From a virus, in IMG/VR virus record IMGVR_UViG_3300011440_000028, positions 1-45,577 of that record: a stretch of DNA of 45,577 nucleotides. One strand, written 5' to 3'. The notes beneath the pieces are model-generated. The model saw nothing but the letters and a program-made list of their open reading frames with translations. It did no database searches and was not told the DNA's origin. A program made the position numbers and the translations under genes. The first letter of the stretch is position 1. The number at the start of each line of letters is the position of its first letter. Positions 20,885-28,239 of this stretch are shown one piece after another.

Positions 20885-21124
20885 ATGACGGGAAGGGAAG
20901 CTAGGATAATCGCGCGGAGCCACACGGTCACGCACCGCGAGCCGGCCGCGCGTTGCGATTGGCTGACGGGCGTCACTATCGGCTTGTGCGTGGCGGGCAT
21001 TACGCTAGGGCTCGCCTTCGCTATCATCACGGATGGGTGGCACTCGGGGCAGACGCGCGAGCAGGCCGAGTGCCTGGGGGCGCTGGTGGGCGCCACGACC
21101 CCGCCTGGACCATGGGGGAAGTGA
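20885..21124 (+). CDS. Small membrane protein (79 aa)
   Basis: GGAGGTTGAGTT before the ATG. A basic N-terminus (TGREARIIARSHTVTHREPA), one membrane helix (LTGVTIGLCVAGITLGLAFA) and a short acidic tail. The stop overlaps the next ATG (TGATG). Unknown function. Confidence 0.6.
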   Translation: MTGREARIIARSHTVTHREPAARCDWLTGVTIGLCVAGITLGLAFAIITDGWHSGQTREQAECLGALVGATTPPGPWGK

Positions 21125-21411
21125 TGAGGCTACTACCGAACAAGTCGCGCTATAGCTACTGCGCGGGGGATACAGGGCCAAGGCTGGACAAGGGGCAGAT
21201 TGAGCTAGTGGAGCATGGGGCTAGCTTCTATTGGCGCCGGCGGGACTACCCGACGATGCTAGTCGGGCCCTACGCAACAATAGGCGGGGCTAGGTCTGGT
21301 GCCGTGTCGTGGTTGGACAACCTCGGGATTGGGCGTGGGCCTGTCAACAACGCCAAGGCTATCACTGTGCAGCTGCAACTCTGGGGGGCGGTCCGTGGCA
21401 AATCGAGTTAA
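21124..21411 (+). CDS. Hypothetical early protein (95 aa)
   Basis: Starts on the ATG of the TGATG overlap. MRLLPNKSRYSYCAGDTGPR, then a strand-rich body (GASFYWRRRDYPTMLVGPYA) ending in VQLQLWGAVRGKSS. Soluble; the layout of short strands and aromatic residues suggests a compact beta domain. No family recognised. Confidence 0.6.
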   Translation: MRLLPNKSRYSYCAGDTGPRLDKGQIELVEHGASFYWRRRDYPTMLVGPYATIGGARSGAVSWLDNLGIGRGPVNNAKAITVQLQLWGAVRGKSS

Positions 21412-21604
21412 GGTGGGCGACGTGGTCGCCGTCGTGCCGGTGCCGCCTTGCGATAGGTGCGGTGTGCAGCCGGTGTGGAAGGCGTTGAAGATGGTGAGGG
21501 ACGAGATTAGCGGCGCCACCGTCTCGCAGTTGCAGCACTACTGCAACCACTGCGCGCCGGCTAAGGTGCGCGCTTTTCTGCTAAAGCGCGGGCTGAGCCG
21601 CTAG
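21395..21604 (+). CDS. Small zinc-ribbon-like protein (69 aa)
   Basis: I chose GTG 21395 (GGGGGGCGG upstream); the frame is open further but overlaps the previous gene. PPCDRCGVQ and later HYCNHCAPAK give two CxxC pairs about 40 residues apart, a zinc-ribbon arrangement, with a basic end (FLLKRGLSR). Binding to nucleic acid or RNA polymerase is possible. It closes the rightward small-gene cluster before a strong terminator. Confidence 0.55.
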   Translation: MANRVKVGDVVAVVPVPPCDRCGVQPVWKALKMVRDEISGATVSQLQHYCNHCAPAKVRAFLLKRGLSR

Positions 21605-21632
21605 GGGGAGGGGGTCGCTGGTGCGCGATTGA

Positions 21633-21660
21633 GGGGCGGGCTAGGTAGCCCGCCCCTTTT
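21633..21660 (+). terminator. Intrinsic terminator of the rightward early cluster
   Basis: GGGGCGGGCTA (21633-21643), loop GG, TAGCCCGCCCC (21646-21656) followed by TTTT: an 11-base stem with a T-run, the clearest terminator in the window. It separates the rightward cluster from the leftward gene at 21702-21920. Confidence 0.8.
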
Positions 21661-21701
21661 GCGTTCTGCTCACCACGCGCCAACGTCGTGAGATTGGCGC
21701 C

Positions 21702-21920
21702 CTATCTGAGCCGGATCGAGCCTGCGGCCCCGAGCATGGGCCCTAGGTTGATCGCCAGCACGTAGATCACCACGAGCACGGCGATAACCCATAAAACGTG
21801 CATGACGCGGGCCGGGAGGGCGAGGCCCATCTGCTCTAGGAACCAGAGGATGAGATAGCAGACTCCGACGATACAGGCGATCTGTATCAGCAATAGGGCG
21901 ACGGATGCGATTAGGGACAT
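21702..21920 (-). CDS. Two-pass membrane protein (72 aa)
   Basis: AGGAGAACCACAAC precedes ATG 21920. MSLIASVALLLIQIACIVGV runs on into YLILWFLEQMG, and a second helix HVLWVIAVLVVIYVLAINLG follows. A single-gene leftward unit with its own control region (21932-21997) and a terminator-like hairpin just beyond its end. Confidence 0.65.
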   Translation of the reverse strand: MSLIASVALLLIQIACIVGVCYLILWFLEQMGLALPARVMHVLWVIAVLVVIYVLAINLGPMLGAAGSIRLR

Positions 21921-21931
21921 GTTGTGGTTCT

Positions 21932-21997
21932 CCTCGTGTACACGAGGGGGCACTATAGCCAGCCGCAGAGGGGCTGGCTAGGTGCGACATTCTGTCA
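21932..21997. promoter_or_regulatory. Operator-like pair upstream of the 21920 gene
   Basis: CCTCGTGTACACGAGG (21932-21947) is a perfect 16-base palindrome. TGCGACATTCTGTCA (21983-21997) is the second shared element. Between them AGCCAGCC/GGCTGGCT forms an eight-base hairpin, and TATAGT (minus strand, 21958-21953) could be a -10 box. The same two element types occur at 19204-19259 and 23335-23402. Confidence 0.5.
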
Positions 21998-22139
21998 CTG
22001 CAAGCGGGCCTCCTCCCCTAAGTGAATTGGCAGCCTGGCCACCCTATATTTCGACCCATCGAGGCTAGCGCCAGCTTGCTTGCGCAGCTGGCCGCGTTGC
22101 CGCCCCGTTTTGGGCTGTTCTAGTGCTGGAGGTACGAGA

Positions 22140-22355
22140 ATGACGGATCGAGAAGCATGGGCCATGTTCTATGCAGCTGCGCTGCAGGGTGGCCAAGGGT
22201 ATGAGATGGACGAAGCGGACCTAGCACTAAAGCGGCTCAATGCACGCTTTCCCGCCCCCAAAGGACGCACGCGCGCCGCGTCACGGGAGCAACGGCTATG
22301 GGCGAAAGAGCAGCGCTTGCGCGTGGCTGAGCAACGCAAAAGGGGCGCCATATAG
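22140..22355 (+). CDS. Hypothetical small protein (71 aa)
   Basis: GGAGGTACGAGA before the ATG decides the start. MTDREAWAMFYAAALQGGQG opens a helical N-terminus and an Arg/Glu/Lys-rich C-terminal helix follows (ASREQRLWAKEQRLRVAEQR). The layout repeats that of the 20356-20598 product. A single-gene rightward unit facing the SprT-like gene. Unknown function. Confidence 0.62.
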   Translation: MTDREAWAMFYAAALQGGQGYEMDEADLALKRLNARFPAPKGRTRAASREQRLWAKEQRLRVAEQRKRGAI

Positions 22356-22362
22356 GCGCCCC
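22342..22362. terminator. Hairpin between converging genes
   Basis: GGGGCGCC, loop ATATA, GGCGCCCC overlaps the end of the 22140-22355 gene. It is symmetrical and could stop transcription from both sides. T-runs are absent. Confidence 0.45.
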
Positions 22363-22396
22363 CCAGTGATTACTAGCGAATACTTGGCGCGGCAAC

Positions 22397-23062
22397 TCAG
22401 GTCCGCGCGAATACTTGGCCGCAATCGAGGCACCGGGCGCGGAGTGGCTTGGCGGACCTAATGCGCGGCCCCTTAGCGCATCCGCATAGGTACAGATTAT
22501 GCCTATTCGCCCCATAGCTTTTCCCGCCCTTCACGCCCTTGCCGGCGCCGCATGGGCGGATGGGGATAGGGCCGGCTGGCGGAATAGGCAAGCCCGTTAT
22601 GATGGGGCGATCCACGGTCACTCCTTCATTGGGGACAGGAAGACGTTGCAGCTGGGCAAGCATCCACGCGGAGAATGTCGGCGTGTCGCCGTGCTGATAG
22701 GTGGCCTTTGCGTCCACCAAGCCGAGACGCGCACATGCAGCCTTCCACTCTGGCCCGTGGCCGAAGCCGGGGCCGACAACCGCATGGCCTAACTCATGCA
22801 GCACGGTCTCGGCGATTAGATGCGGAGTCGAAGGGTGAGCGGTCGCGCAGACGGCGCACCAATGCGAGACGCCCCCATCCGCGCCGCGCCATTTGTTATA
22901 GCGGGTTATCCCCAACGTATTATCGGGCCCGTCGCCCCAGACTAGGCGCACCTTTCGAATGGTGGCTTTGTCGTCTGCCTTTGCCTCTGTGTGGCGCGCC
23001 GCTAGGCGCGCCACGGCCGCCACATAGGCGTCATGGGTGCGTGGCTTCCGTTTCGTGGTCAT
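22397..23062 (-). CDS. SprT-like zinc metalloprotease (221 aa)
   Basis: ATG 23062 overlaps the upstream stop (ATGA) and has AAAGG upstream. The active-site helix is TVLHELGHAVVGPGFGHGPE, with H89, E90 and H93 of HExxH and a third ligand near H102, as in SprT/SPRTN proteases. A CxxC (HWCAVCAT) precedes it, and the C-terminus carries LYLCGCAKG and ARCLDCGQ, a zinc ribbon. SprT-domain enzymes degrade DNA-crosslinked proteins; a phage copy might clear host proteins from DNA or attack a host factor. Its lone leftward unit has its own control region. Confidence 0.8.
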   Translation of the reverse strand: MTTKRKPRTHDAYVAAVARLAARHTEAKADDKATIRKVRLVWGDGPDNTLGITRYNKWRGADGGVSHWCAVCATAHPSTPHLIAETVLHELGHAVVGPGFGHGPEWKAACARLGLVDAKATYQHGDTPTFSAWMLAQLQRLPVPNEGVTVDRPIITGLPIPPAGPIPIRPCGAGKGVKGGKSYGANRHNLYLCGCAKGPRIRSAKPLRARCLDCGQVFART

Positions 23063-23286
23063 GGCTTGCCTTTCATTACTAGCTCGTGATTGAGCGCGCG
23101 GCATTTGTCCGCAGGATCGGCGCCCCAAAAGGTGCGCCAGACAAAGGTTCGACGCCCACTGTCGCTATAGTCTTGCGCCTCAGCCATTGCGTCGGCTCGA
23201 TTGTCGAAGCCGATTTCGTGGTGCCAGTATTGACCAAGGCCGTGCGCCCGGGTGAATACGTGCCAGTATGGTCTTGCTTTGCGCAT
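23059..23286 (-). CDS. Hypothetical protein coupled to the SprT-like protease (75 aa)
   Basis: ATG 23286 is preceded by CGGGGA and the stop overlaps the protease ATG. MRKARPYWHVFTRAHGLGQY opens a strand-rich, aromatic protein (IGFDNRADAMAEAQDYSDSG, later TFVWRTFWGADP). Small proteins of this shape are common in phage early regions. Possibly a partner or regulator of the protease. Confidence 0.62.
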   Translation of the reverse strand: MRKARPYWHVFTRAHGLGQYWHHEIGFDNRADAMAEAQDYSDSGRRTFVWRTFWGADPADKCRALNHELVMKGKP

Positions 23287-23334
23287 GCTAGTCCCCGTTC
23301 TATGGGCCGCGCGAATGCGCGGCCCTGGCCTCCC

Positions 23335-23402
23335 TTGTGTACACGAGGAGGCGGCAGCAAGCGAGGCGCGAGTGTGCCTCGCTGGTGTGGCAGAGTGTCG
23401 CA
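23335..23402. promoter_or_regulatory. Operator-like pair upstream of the SprT unit
   Basis: TTGTGTACACGA (23335-23346, one change from the perfect palindrome at 21932) and TGGCAGAGTGTCGCA (23388-23402). Between them GCGAGGC/GCCTCGC forms a small hairpin. Leftward transcription of 23286-22397 probably starts here. Confidence 0.45.
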
Positions 23403-23415
23403 CCCATCGGCCCTG

Positions 23416-23429
23416 GTCTTATATAAGAC
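23416..23429. promoter_or_regulatory. AT-rich palindrome
   Basis: GTCTTATATAAGAC is a perfect 14-base palindrome and one of the most AT-rich spots in a GC-rich genome. It could hold a -10 box in either direction (TATATA/TATAAG) or a duplex-opening site. Confidence 0.4.
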
Positions 23430-23566
23430 TGATGCCCTTTTGTTCCCTCAGGTTAACGTATAGGGCAACTTTGTCCCCGTTTTGTTCTCCCGCATAAGCC
23501 CGCCCGGGCCAGTCACTTTATGCGTGCTTTTGTCGACAGGATGGGGGCGGAGGGTGCGTGTACATA

Positions 23567-23591
23567 CAACGGGCCGCTCCGCGGCCCGTTG
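23567..23591. repeat. Perfect inverted repeat in the candidate origin
   Basis: CAACGGGCCGC, loop TCC, GCGGCCCGTTG: an 11-base stem with no T-run. Confidence 0.5.
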
Positions 23592-23705
23592 CAGAAGCAA
23601 CTTCCCCAGGCCGGCCGCCGGCCGGCGGGACCATGTCTTGGGGCCCCAGACGGTTTTCGCGAAACGGGAAATTCATTCCGGGGTGCACGGAGGACCCAGG
23701 GCCCC

Positions 23706-23755
23706 CGGGGTTAGCAAAACTGATAACCCCGCGACAACTTGCCTTCGGCAAGTTG
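23706..23755. repeat. Two tandem hairpins in the candidate origin
   Basis: CGGGGTTA (23706-23713) pairs with TAACCCCG (23724-23731). CAACTTGCC (23735-23743), loop TTC, pairs with GGCAAGTTG (23747-23755). Both are perfect and lie four bases apart. Confidence 0.5.
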
Positions 23756-23779
23756 GGCTCGCTGCGCTCGCCCCCGGCC

Positions 23780-23820
23780 GATAGGGGATAGGGGAAGAGG
23801 CAGTGGTGATAGGGGATAGG
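23780..23820. repeat. Iteron-like direct repeats GATAGGGGATAGG
   Basis: GATAGGGGATAGGGG at 23780-23794 and GATAGGGGATAGG at 23808-23820; start-to-start distance is 28 bases. Each copy is itself a doubled GATAGGG unit. Directly repeated initiator-binding sites have this look. Confidence 0.5.
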
Positions 23821-23978
23821 CCACGTGGCCCCTCGCCCCATATCAGGCGGCCTGCGCTGCGCCCGCTAGGGCGCGGGCGCTAGCCTGGAAGGGGTTTCTA
23901 CTGCCGATCTTCAGTACAGCAACTCTCGGCTCTGCTTCTAGACTGCCAAACGGCAATTCACTTAGGGGAGAGGGGACT

Positions 23979-24018
23979 TTGGCAGTGTGACCCCTGCGAC
24001 ACCCCGTCACATTGCCAA
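23979..24018. repeat. Inverted repeat upstream of the helicase gene
   Basis: TTGGCAGTGTGAC (23979-23991) and GTCACATTGCCAA (24006-24018) match at 12 of 13 positions. The spacer carries TGCGACA, the half-site seen at other control regions. Nearby TGCCAAACGGCA (23944-23955) repeats the TTGCC half. Confidence 0.5.
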
Positions 24019-24129
24019 GCCCGGCGCCGCCGTGCTACTTTCCGCTCAGCCAACGGCCCCAGCCGTCCCAGCATAGGGTCGTGCCCTTACGGACGGTGAC
24101 GGGCTGTTGGCCCCAAGACGGAGGGCGGG

Positions 24130-25284
24130 ATGACGACACCAGAAGAGCAGATGACCGAGAACATGCGTCAGCAGGCGCTTCGGCGCAGCGGGCCCGAGCG
24201 GGCGATGACGACTCAGCGGAGGGCGCCGCAAAGCGGCGCCCCAGACGATGCTCCCACCCCCAACCGCAACCCCCCGCCCAAACCCCGGAACAGGCTAGAG
24301 GCAGTGTGGTTAAGGGACGTGAAGAAGCGGCCGATAGACTGGCTCTGGCGCCCCTTCCTCCAGTGTCGGGCCATCAACCTGCTCACGGGCGACCCCAACG
24401 CGGGGAAGTCGACCATCGCCTGCGAGATCGCGGCCGCCCTCTCCACCGGGCGCCCCCTCCCGGGCGACCCCGTCTCCCTCAAGCGGCCGCCGATGAACAC
24501 CTGGATCATGAACGGGGAGGACGCAGCGGACGACACAATCGCGTGGCGGTTGGACAACCAGGGCGCCGACCGCAACCGTGTCCTCATCACCGACCAGCAG
24601 GCGACGATTGACATCGCCCTCGCGAGGGAGATCGAGCGAACCGTGAGGGAGGCGCAGATAAGGCTCCTCGTCATCGACCCGCTCCAGGCCTGGATGGGCT
24701 CCGACGTCGACATGAACCGGGCGAATGAGACCCGGGAGTGGGCCGGCATCCTCCGGAGGGTCGCGCTGGAGACTGGCTGCGCCGTCGTCTTCGTCCGTCA
24801 CAGAAGGAAAGGGCAACCAGGTGACAATAAGCTCTACTCAGGCCTCGGCTCCATTGACATTAGCGGATTTGCGCGCTGCGAAAGCAGCGCTATCGTCGGG
24901 AAAGACGGGCGTCGCTACCTGGCGCGTACCAAAGGCAATGTGGGACCGGATGGAGACGGCATCTCCTACGCTATTGAGCCGGTTGCGGAGGTGGGGAATG
25001 ACCACGGATGCCTCCGCTGGACCGGAAAGTACGTCGAAAAGGTGCCCACGACCATCTCGCGGACGCCAAAAGCGCTCCAAAACGCGGTCGAGTGGCTCTC
25101 CGGCTACCTGAAAGACGGTCCAAGGGCCGCAATTGACGTCCTTTCCGAGGCAAACCGACTCAACATCAGCGAGCGGACCCTCCGAAGGGCGAAAGATGGC
25201 CTCGCCGAGTCGATCCAGCTCGAACACCCGGACGGAACTAGCGATTGGGTGTGGCAGCTGGCCACCGAGGGTGGCCAGCGGTGA
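24130..25284 (+). CDS. repA: RepA-like hexameric helicase / AAA ATPase (384 aa)
   Basis: GGAGGGCGGG precedes the ATG. After a disordered Arg/Pro-rich N-terminus, Walker A is GDPNAGKST (87-95), Walker B RLLVIDPLQ (177-185), and VVFVRHRRKG near 212 fits the HH..K region of RepA/AAA_25 proteins. SGLGSIDISGFAR follows. A C-terminal winged-helix-like part (LNISERTLRRAKDGL) may bind DNA. Such proteins are replicative helicases or regulators of initiation. It is the first gene after the candidate origin and leads directly, with a GTGA overlap, into the packaging genes. Confidence 0.85.
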   Translation: MTTPEEQMTENMRQQALRRSGPERAMTTQRRAPQSGAPDDAPTPNRNPPPKPRNRLEAVWLRDVKKRPIDWLWRPFLQCRAINLLTGDPNAGKSTIACEIAAALSTGRPLPGDPVSLKRPPMNTWIMNGEDAADDTIAWRLDNQGADRNRVLITDQQATIDIALAREIERTVREAQIRLLVIDPLQAWMGSDVDMNRANETREWAGILRRVALETGCAVVFVRHRRKGQPGDNKLYSGLGSIDISGFARCESSAIVGKDGRRYLARTKGNVGPDGDGISYAIEPVAEVGNDHGCLRWTGKYVEKVPTTISRTPKALQNAVEWLSGYLKDGPRAAIDVLSEANRLNISERTLRRAKDGLAESIQLEHPDGTSDWVWQLATEGGQR

Positions 25285-26027
25285 GTGAAATCCTCCCCAT
25301 GCTACGCCCCCGCGAGGGGGAGCTGGTCGATCCCGAGGCCGTCTTCTCCTTCTGCGAGCAAGTCGCCTTCGGGATGGACCTCTCGGACATCGCCAACCTC
25401 CCCGGGATGCCCACCGTCCAGCAATTCCTCTCCCTCGTCATGCGGGAGCCGCAAGTTGGGATGCTGTACAACAAAGCGAGGGAGATGTCCGCATACGCAC
25501 AGGAGGATGAGGCCCTCACTCGGCTGCGGAAGTCGCTCACCCAGACTGGGATGACCCAAGTCGACGTCCGGAAGCTAGAGGCATACGTTGGGCAGCTGCG
25601 CTGGTCTGCGGCCAAGCGTAACCCTCAAGTCTTCAGCGAGCGCTCGAACGTCAACGTCACCGTCCCAATCCAGATCAACACCTCCCTCCCCATGGGCGGG
25701 GACAACCTAGCGGGTGGGACCGCCGAGCACCCCAACATATACGAGCTGAAGGCCGACGTGGAGAGGGCAACTACGTTGCCCTCTCCAGAGGAAGCCATCG
25801 AGGGACAGGCCACAGAGCGGAAGCAACGTCGGAAGGCGGGCCCTCAGAAGCGGGTCCTCACCCCGCGGGAGAGCATCGAGTACAAGACAAAGAAGGCCGC
25901 CCGGGAGAAGGTGCTCCAGCGCCGGGGCGCGCTAAAGCGCGCCCGTAGCGCGAGGGAGACCGCGACCGGGGCCGCCCTCGCGGTTGTAGCTACAGGGGAG
26001 TCCGATGGCCGCGCTCCACAAGGTTGA
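25281..26027 (+). CDS. terS: Terminase small subunit (248 aa)
   Basis: GTG at 25281 overlaps the helicase stop (GTGA). The N-terminal half fits small terminases: FCEQVAFGMDLSDIANLPGM then PTVQQFLSLV (HTH-type DNA recognition), followed by MLYNKAREMSAYAQEDEALT and a long helix TQVDVRKLEAYVGQLRWSAA. The second half is Lys/Arg-rich and probably disordered. The position directly before the large subunit and a 23-base overlap with it support the call. It should recognise the packaging site and regulate the large subunit. Confidence 0.85.
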   Translation: MSEILPMLRPREGELVDPEAVFSFCEQVAFGMDLSDIANLPGMPTVQQFLSLVMREPQVGMLYNKAREMSAYAQEDEALTRLRKSLTQTGMTQVDVRKLEAYVGQLRWSAAKRNPQVFSERSNVNVTVPIQINTSLPMGGDNLAGGTAEHPNIYELKADVERATTLPSPEEAIEGQATERKQRRKAGPQKRVLTPRESIEYKTKKAAREKVLQRRGALKRARSARETATGAALAVVATGESDGRAPQG

Positions 26028-27447
26028 GTTCATCCCCAACCCCGTCCAGAACAACTTCATCCAATCGCGGGCGAAGGCGGACCTCTTCTCCTCGCGGATG
26101 GGCGAGGGCAAGTCGACGGCCCTCGCATGGACCGCCCTCTTCCACACCCGCCATAACCCCGGCGCGAGCTGGGCCCTCATCCGCGACACCTACGAGAACA
26201 TCATCGGGACGACGCAGAAGACCTTCTTCACCTGGTTCCCGCCTGGCATTTTCGGCTCTTACAACGCTAGCCGCAAGACCTTCAAGTGGGCCTCGGGCGT
26301 CGCCGACGGCGAGGTCGTCTTCATGGGGATGGACGACCAGCAGGACGCGAGCAAGCTGATGAGCCGCGAGTTCGCCGGCTTCGGCATCGACGAGCCCGCC
26401 CCCGCGGTGGGCTCGGCCGGCGTCGACGAGATGATCTTCGACATTGGCATGTCGCGGCTGCGACAGCCCGGGATGAAGTGGTACAGCGCGAAACTAGCGG
26501 AGAACAACCCAGATGAGGCGCATTGGACCTATCGCCGTTTCGTCCAGCCCGGCGACCCCCAGTTCAAAGTCTGGCAGCCCCAGCTGCCCGAGAACTCCCT
26601 CCACCTCCCCGCCTCCTACTACGCCGAGCTGCGCAAGCTCTGGTCCCACCGCCCCGACCTCGTCCGCCGGTTCGTCGAAGGGGAGTTCGGCTTCCAGCAG
26701 ATTGGCAAGGCGTGTACGCCGCAGTGGGCCGACAAGCTTCACCTCTCTCTCGGCCTTACTCCACTTCCTCGCCTCGATGTCTATGCGCTGTGGGACTTCG
26801 GCCACAACCCGACTTGTATCCTTACCCAGCGCACTCCGCTTGGCCACTGGAATTTCCTCGACTGTATGGTCGGAGATGGGATCGGGGTCGAGGAGCTGAT
26901 CCTCAACTGGGTCAAGCCCCTCTGGACCGAGCGCTACAAGGGGCTCCGCTGCGAGCTGAAGCACATCGGCGACCCGGCCGGCCTCACCCGGGAACAGACC
27001 AGCACGTCCCGCTCCGCCGTTCGCGCCGTGAAGCTGATGCTGGGCGGGAGCTGGAGGAGCGGCCCCGTCAAGTTGGCCGAGCGGTTGAACCCCCTTCAGT
27101 CCGTCCTCACTCGGACGGTGGGCGGCCGCGGCCTCGTCCAGGTGGACAGAGAGCGTTGCGCCTCCGTCTGGCACGCCCTGCGGGGCGGTTACTACTTCCA
27201 CGTCTCCCGGGGCGGCATCACCTCCGGCGATCCGGTGAAGAACATCCACTCCCACCCGGGCGACGCCTGCGGCTACGGGGCCGCCATCCTCTACCCGATG
27301 GGCAGGGCGACGGGCGACAAGAAGCCGGGGCTGGACAAAGGGGCGCCTGGGGGGTACTTTAGCCGAGACATCCCACAGCCGATCATCGGCAAGAAGGTGC
27401 CGGCCCTCTGGACACCGCCGGCTCACGGAGCACCCCTAAATGGCTGA
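26005..27447 (+). CDS. terL: Terminase large subunit (480 aa)
   Basis: The ATPase domain shows Walker A SRMGEGKST (30-38) and Walker B FAGFGIDEPAP (123-133, D129/E130). The nuclease domain shows three acidic positions in the usual order: DVYALWDFGHNP (Asp264), HIGDPAG (Asp323) and HSHPGDACGYGA (Asp420). The motor cuts and drives concatemeric DNA into the prohead through the portal. Length is typical. The stop overlaps the next gene's start by eight bases. The call is secure. Confidence 0.96.
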   Translation: MAALHKVEFIPNPVQNNFIQSRAKADLFSSRMGEGKSTALAWTALFHTRHNPGASWALIRDTYENIIGTTQKTFFTWFPPGIFGSYNASRKTFKWASGVADGEVVFMGMDDQQDASKLMSREFAGFGIDEPAPAVGSAGVDEMIFDIGMSRLRQPGMKWYSAKLAENNPDEAHWTYRRFVQPGDPQFKVWQPQLPENSLHLPASYYAELRKLWSHRPDLVRRFVEGEFGFQQIGKACTPQWADKLHLSLGLTPLPRLDVYALWDFGHNPTCILTQRTPLGHWNFLDCMVGDGIGVEELILNWVKPLWTERYKGLRCELKHIGDPAGLTREQTSTSRSAVRAVKLMLGGSWRSGPVKLAERLNPLQSVLTRTVGGRGLVQVDRERCASVWHALRGGYYFHVSRGGITSGDPVKNIHSHPGDACGYGAAILYPMGRATGDKKPGLDKGAPGGYFSRDIPQPIIGKKVPALWTPPAHGAPLNG

Positions 27448-27826
27448 TGCAGCTTCCACCCCAGCAGGCACCCACGTCGTCACAAACGATGGCCTCATCG
27501 TTGTCACCTGGGCCGGCGCCCTCAACGGCGTCGCCACTGGCGGGATCGTCTCGCTGCCCCGGATCAAGCCGGGCTCGATGTCCGTCCAGTTCACCGGCAC
27601 CTTCGGGGGCGGCACTTATGTGTTTGGTGGAAGCAACGACGGGGTTAATTTCGTCACCTGCCGATACGCGAGATCGGTCGCCGTGGCGGGGACGCAGGAC
27701 GCGGTCTCAGTGACGGCCGCCGACGCGGGAAAGGTCCTCGATGACGCTTTCCGCTACTACCGTATGACTAGCTCAGGCGGCACCGGCTCGGCGGTCATCG
27801 CCACTCTAGTCGCCAAACGCGACTGA
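27440..27826 (+). CDS. Small beta-rich structural-type protein (128 aa)
   Basis: The ATG lies inside the end of the terminase gene. The product is Gly/Thr/Val-rich (VTWAGALNGVATGGIVSLPR, later VQFTGTFGGGTYVFGGSNDG) with a beta-sandwich look and ends FRYYRMTSSGGTGSAVIATL. Such small proteins between terminase and portal can decorate the head or form fibres. No family recognised. Confidence 0.7.
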   Translation: MADAASTPAGTHVVTNDGLIVVTWAGALNGVATGGIVSLPRIKPGSMSVQFTGTFGGGTYVFGGSNDGVNFVTCRYARSVAVAGTQDAVSVTAADAGKVLDDAFRYYRMTSSGGTGSAVIATLVAKRD

Positions 27827-27888
27827 GGGCCTTCCCTTCCCGCCTCGCCCATGCTACTCCTATCGCCTACCCGAACCCGGAGACCACT

Positions 27889-28239
27889 ATGGCCACGAAG
27901 ACTCAAATTCTAGACGCCCTTGCCGCCGAGAAGACCGTGCAGGAGGCCGATGTAGCCGTCGTCGACAAGAAGATTGCCGACGCCCAGCTGCTCACTGACG
28001 GCGTGAACTACCCGGATGCGATGCTCCCGGTCCCCGCTGGCCCGGCCGTCCCGCCGAAGTCCATCGAGGAGAAGGTAACCGACGCCGTCAAGCTCGCCCT
28101 TCCCTCGCAGGTAGAGCTGGATGCGATGATCGCGGCCGAGATCGAGGCCCAGGTCAAGCCGGCCGTTGAGGCGGCTGTCAAGGCCCGAGTGGCTGCTGCC
28201 GTTTCTGTGGCTGTTTCCACGGTCGAGAAGCCGGCGTAA
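27889..28239 (+). CDS. Helical hypothetical protein (116 aa)
   Basis: ATG with a weak upstream CCGGAG. Ala/Val/Glu/Lys-rich helices (TQILDALAAEKTVQEADVAV, later AEIEAQVKPAVEAAVKARVA) suggest a coiled coil. A 62-base gap precedes it. No recognised family; a head-assembly accessory is possible. Confidence 0.65.
   Translation: MATKTQILDALAAEKTVQEADVAVVDKKIADAQLLTDGVNYPDAMLPVPAGPAVPPKSIEEKVTDAVKLALPSQVELDAMIAAEIEAQVKPAVEAAVKARVAAAVSVAVSTVEKPA

Larger units (their letters stand above)
23287..24129. other. 843-base non-coding repeat-rich region, candidate origin of replication
   Basis: No convincing gene on either strand. The region holds operator-like sites (23335-23402), an AT-rich perfect palindrome GTCTTATATAAGAC (23416-23429), hairpins at 23567-23591, 23706-23731 and 23735-23755, two GATAGGGGATAGG direct repeats (23780 and 23808) and a long inverted repeat (23979-24018). 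It lies directly before a RepA-like helicase gene. Clustered repeats, an AT-rich spot and an adjacent initiator/helicase are what one expects of a phage origin. That is inference. Confidence 0.5.

Noticed and set aside
23287-23841. Several overlapping short open frames in the repeat region
   Set aside because: None has a ribosome site or recognisable product; they are interrupted by hairpins and direct repeats.
26523-27362. 279-codon second frame on the plus strand
   Set aside because: Inside terminase large subunit in another frame; Arg/Pro/Leu-rich product typical of a frame shadow.
26494-27426. 310-codon open frame on the minus strand
   Set aside because: Antisense to terminase large subunit, whose motifs are certain; the product has no recognisable feature.
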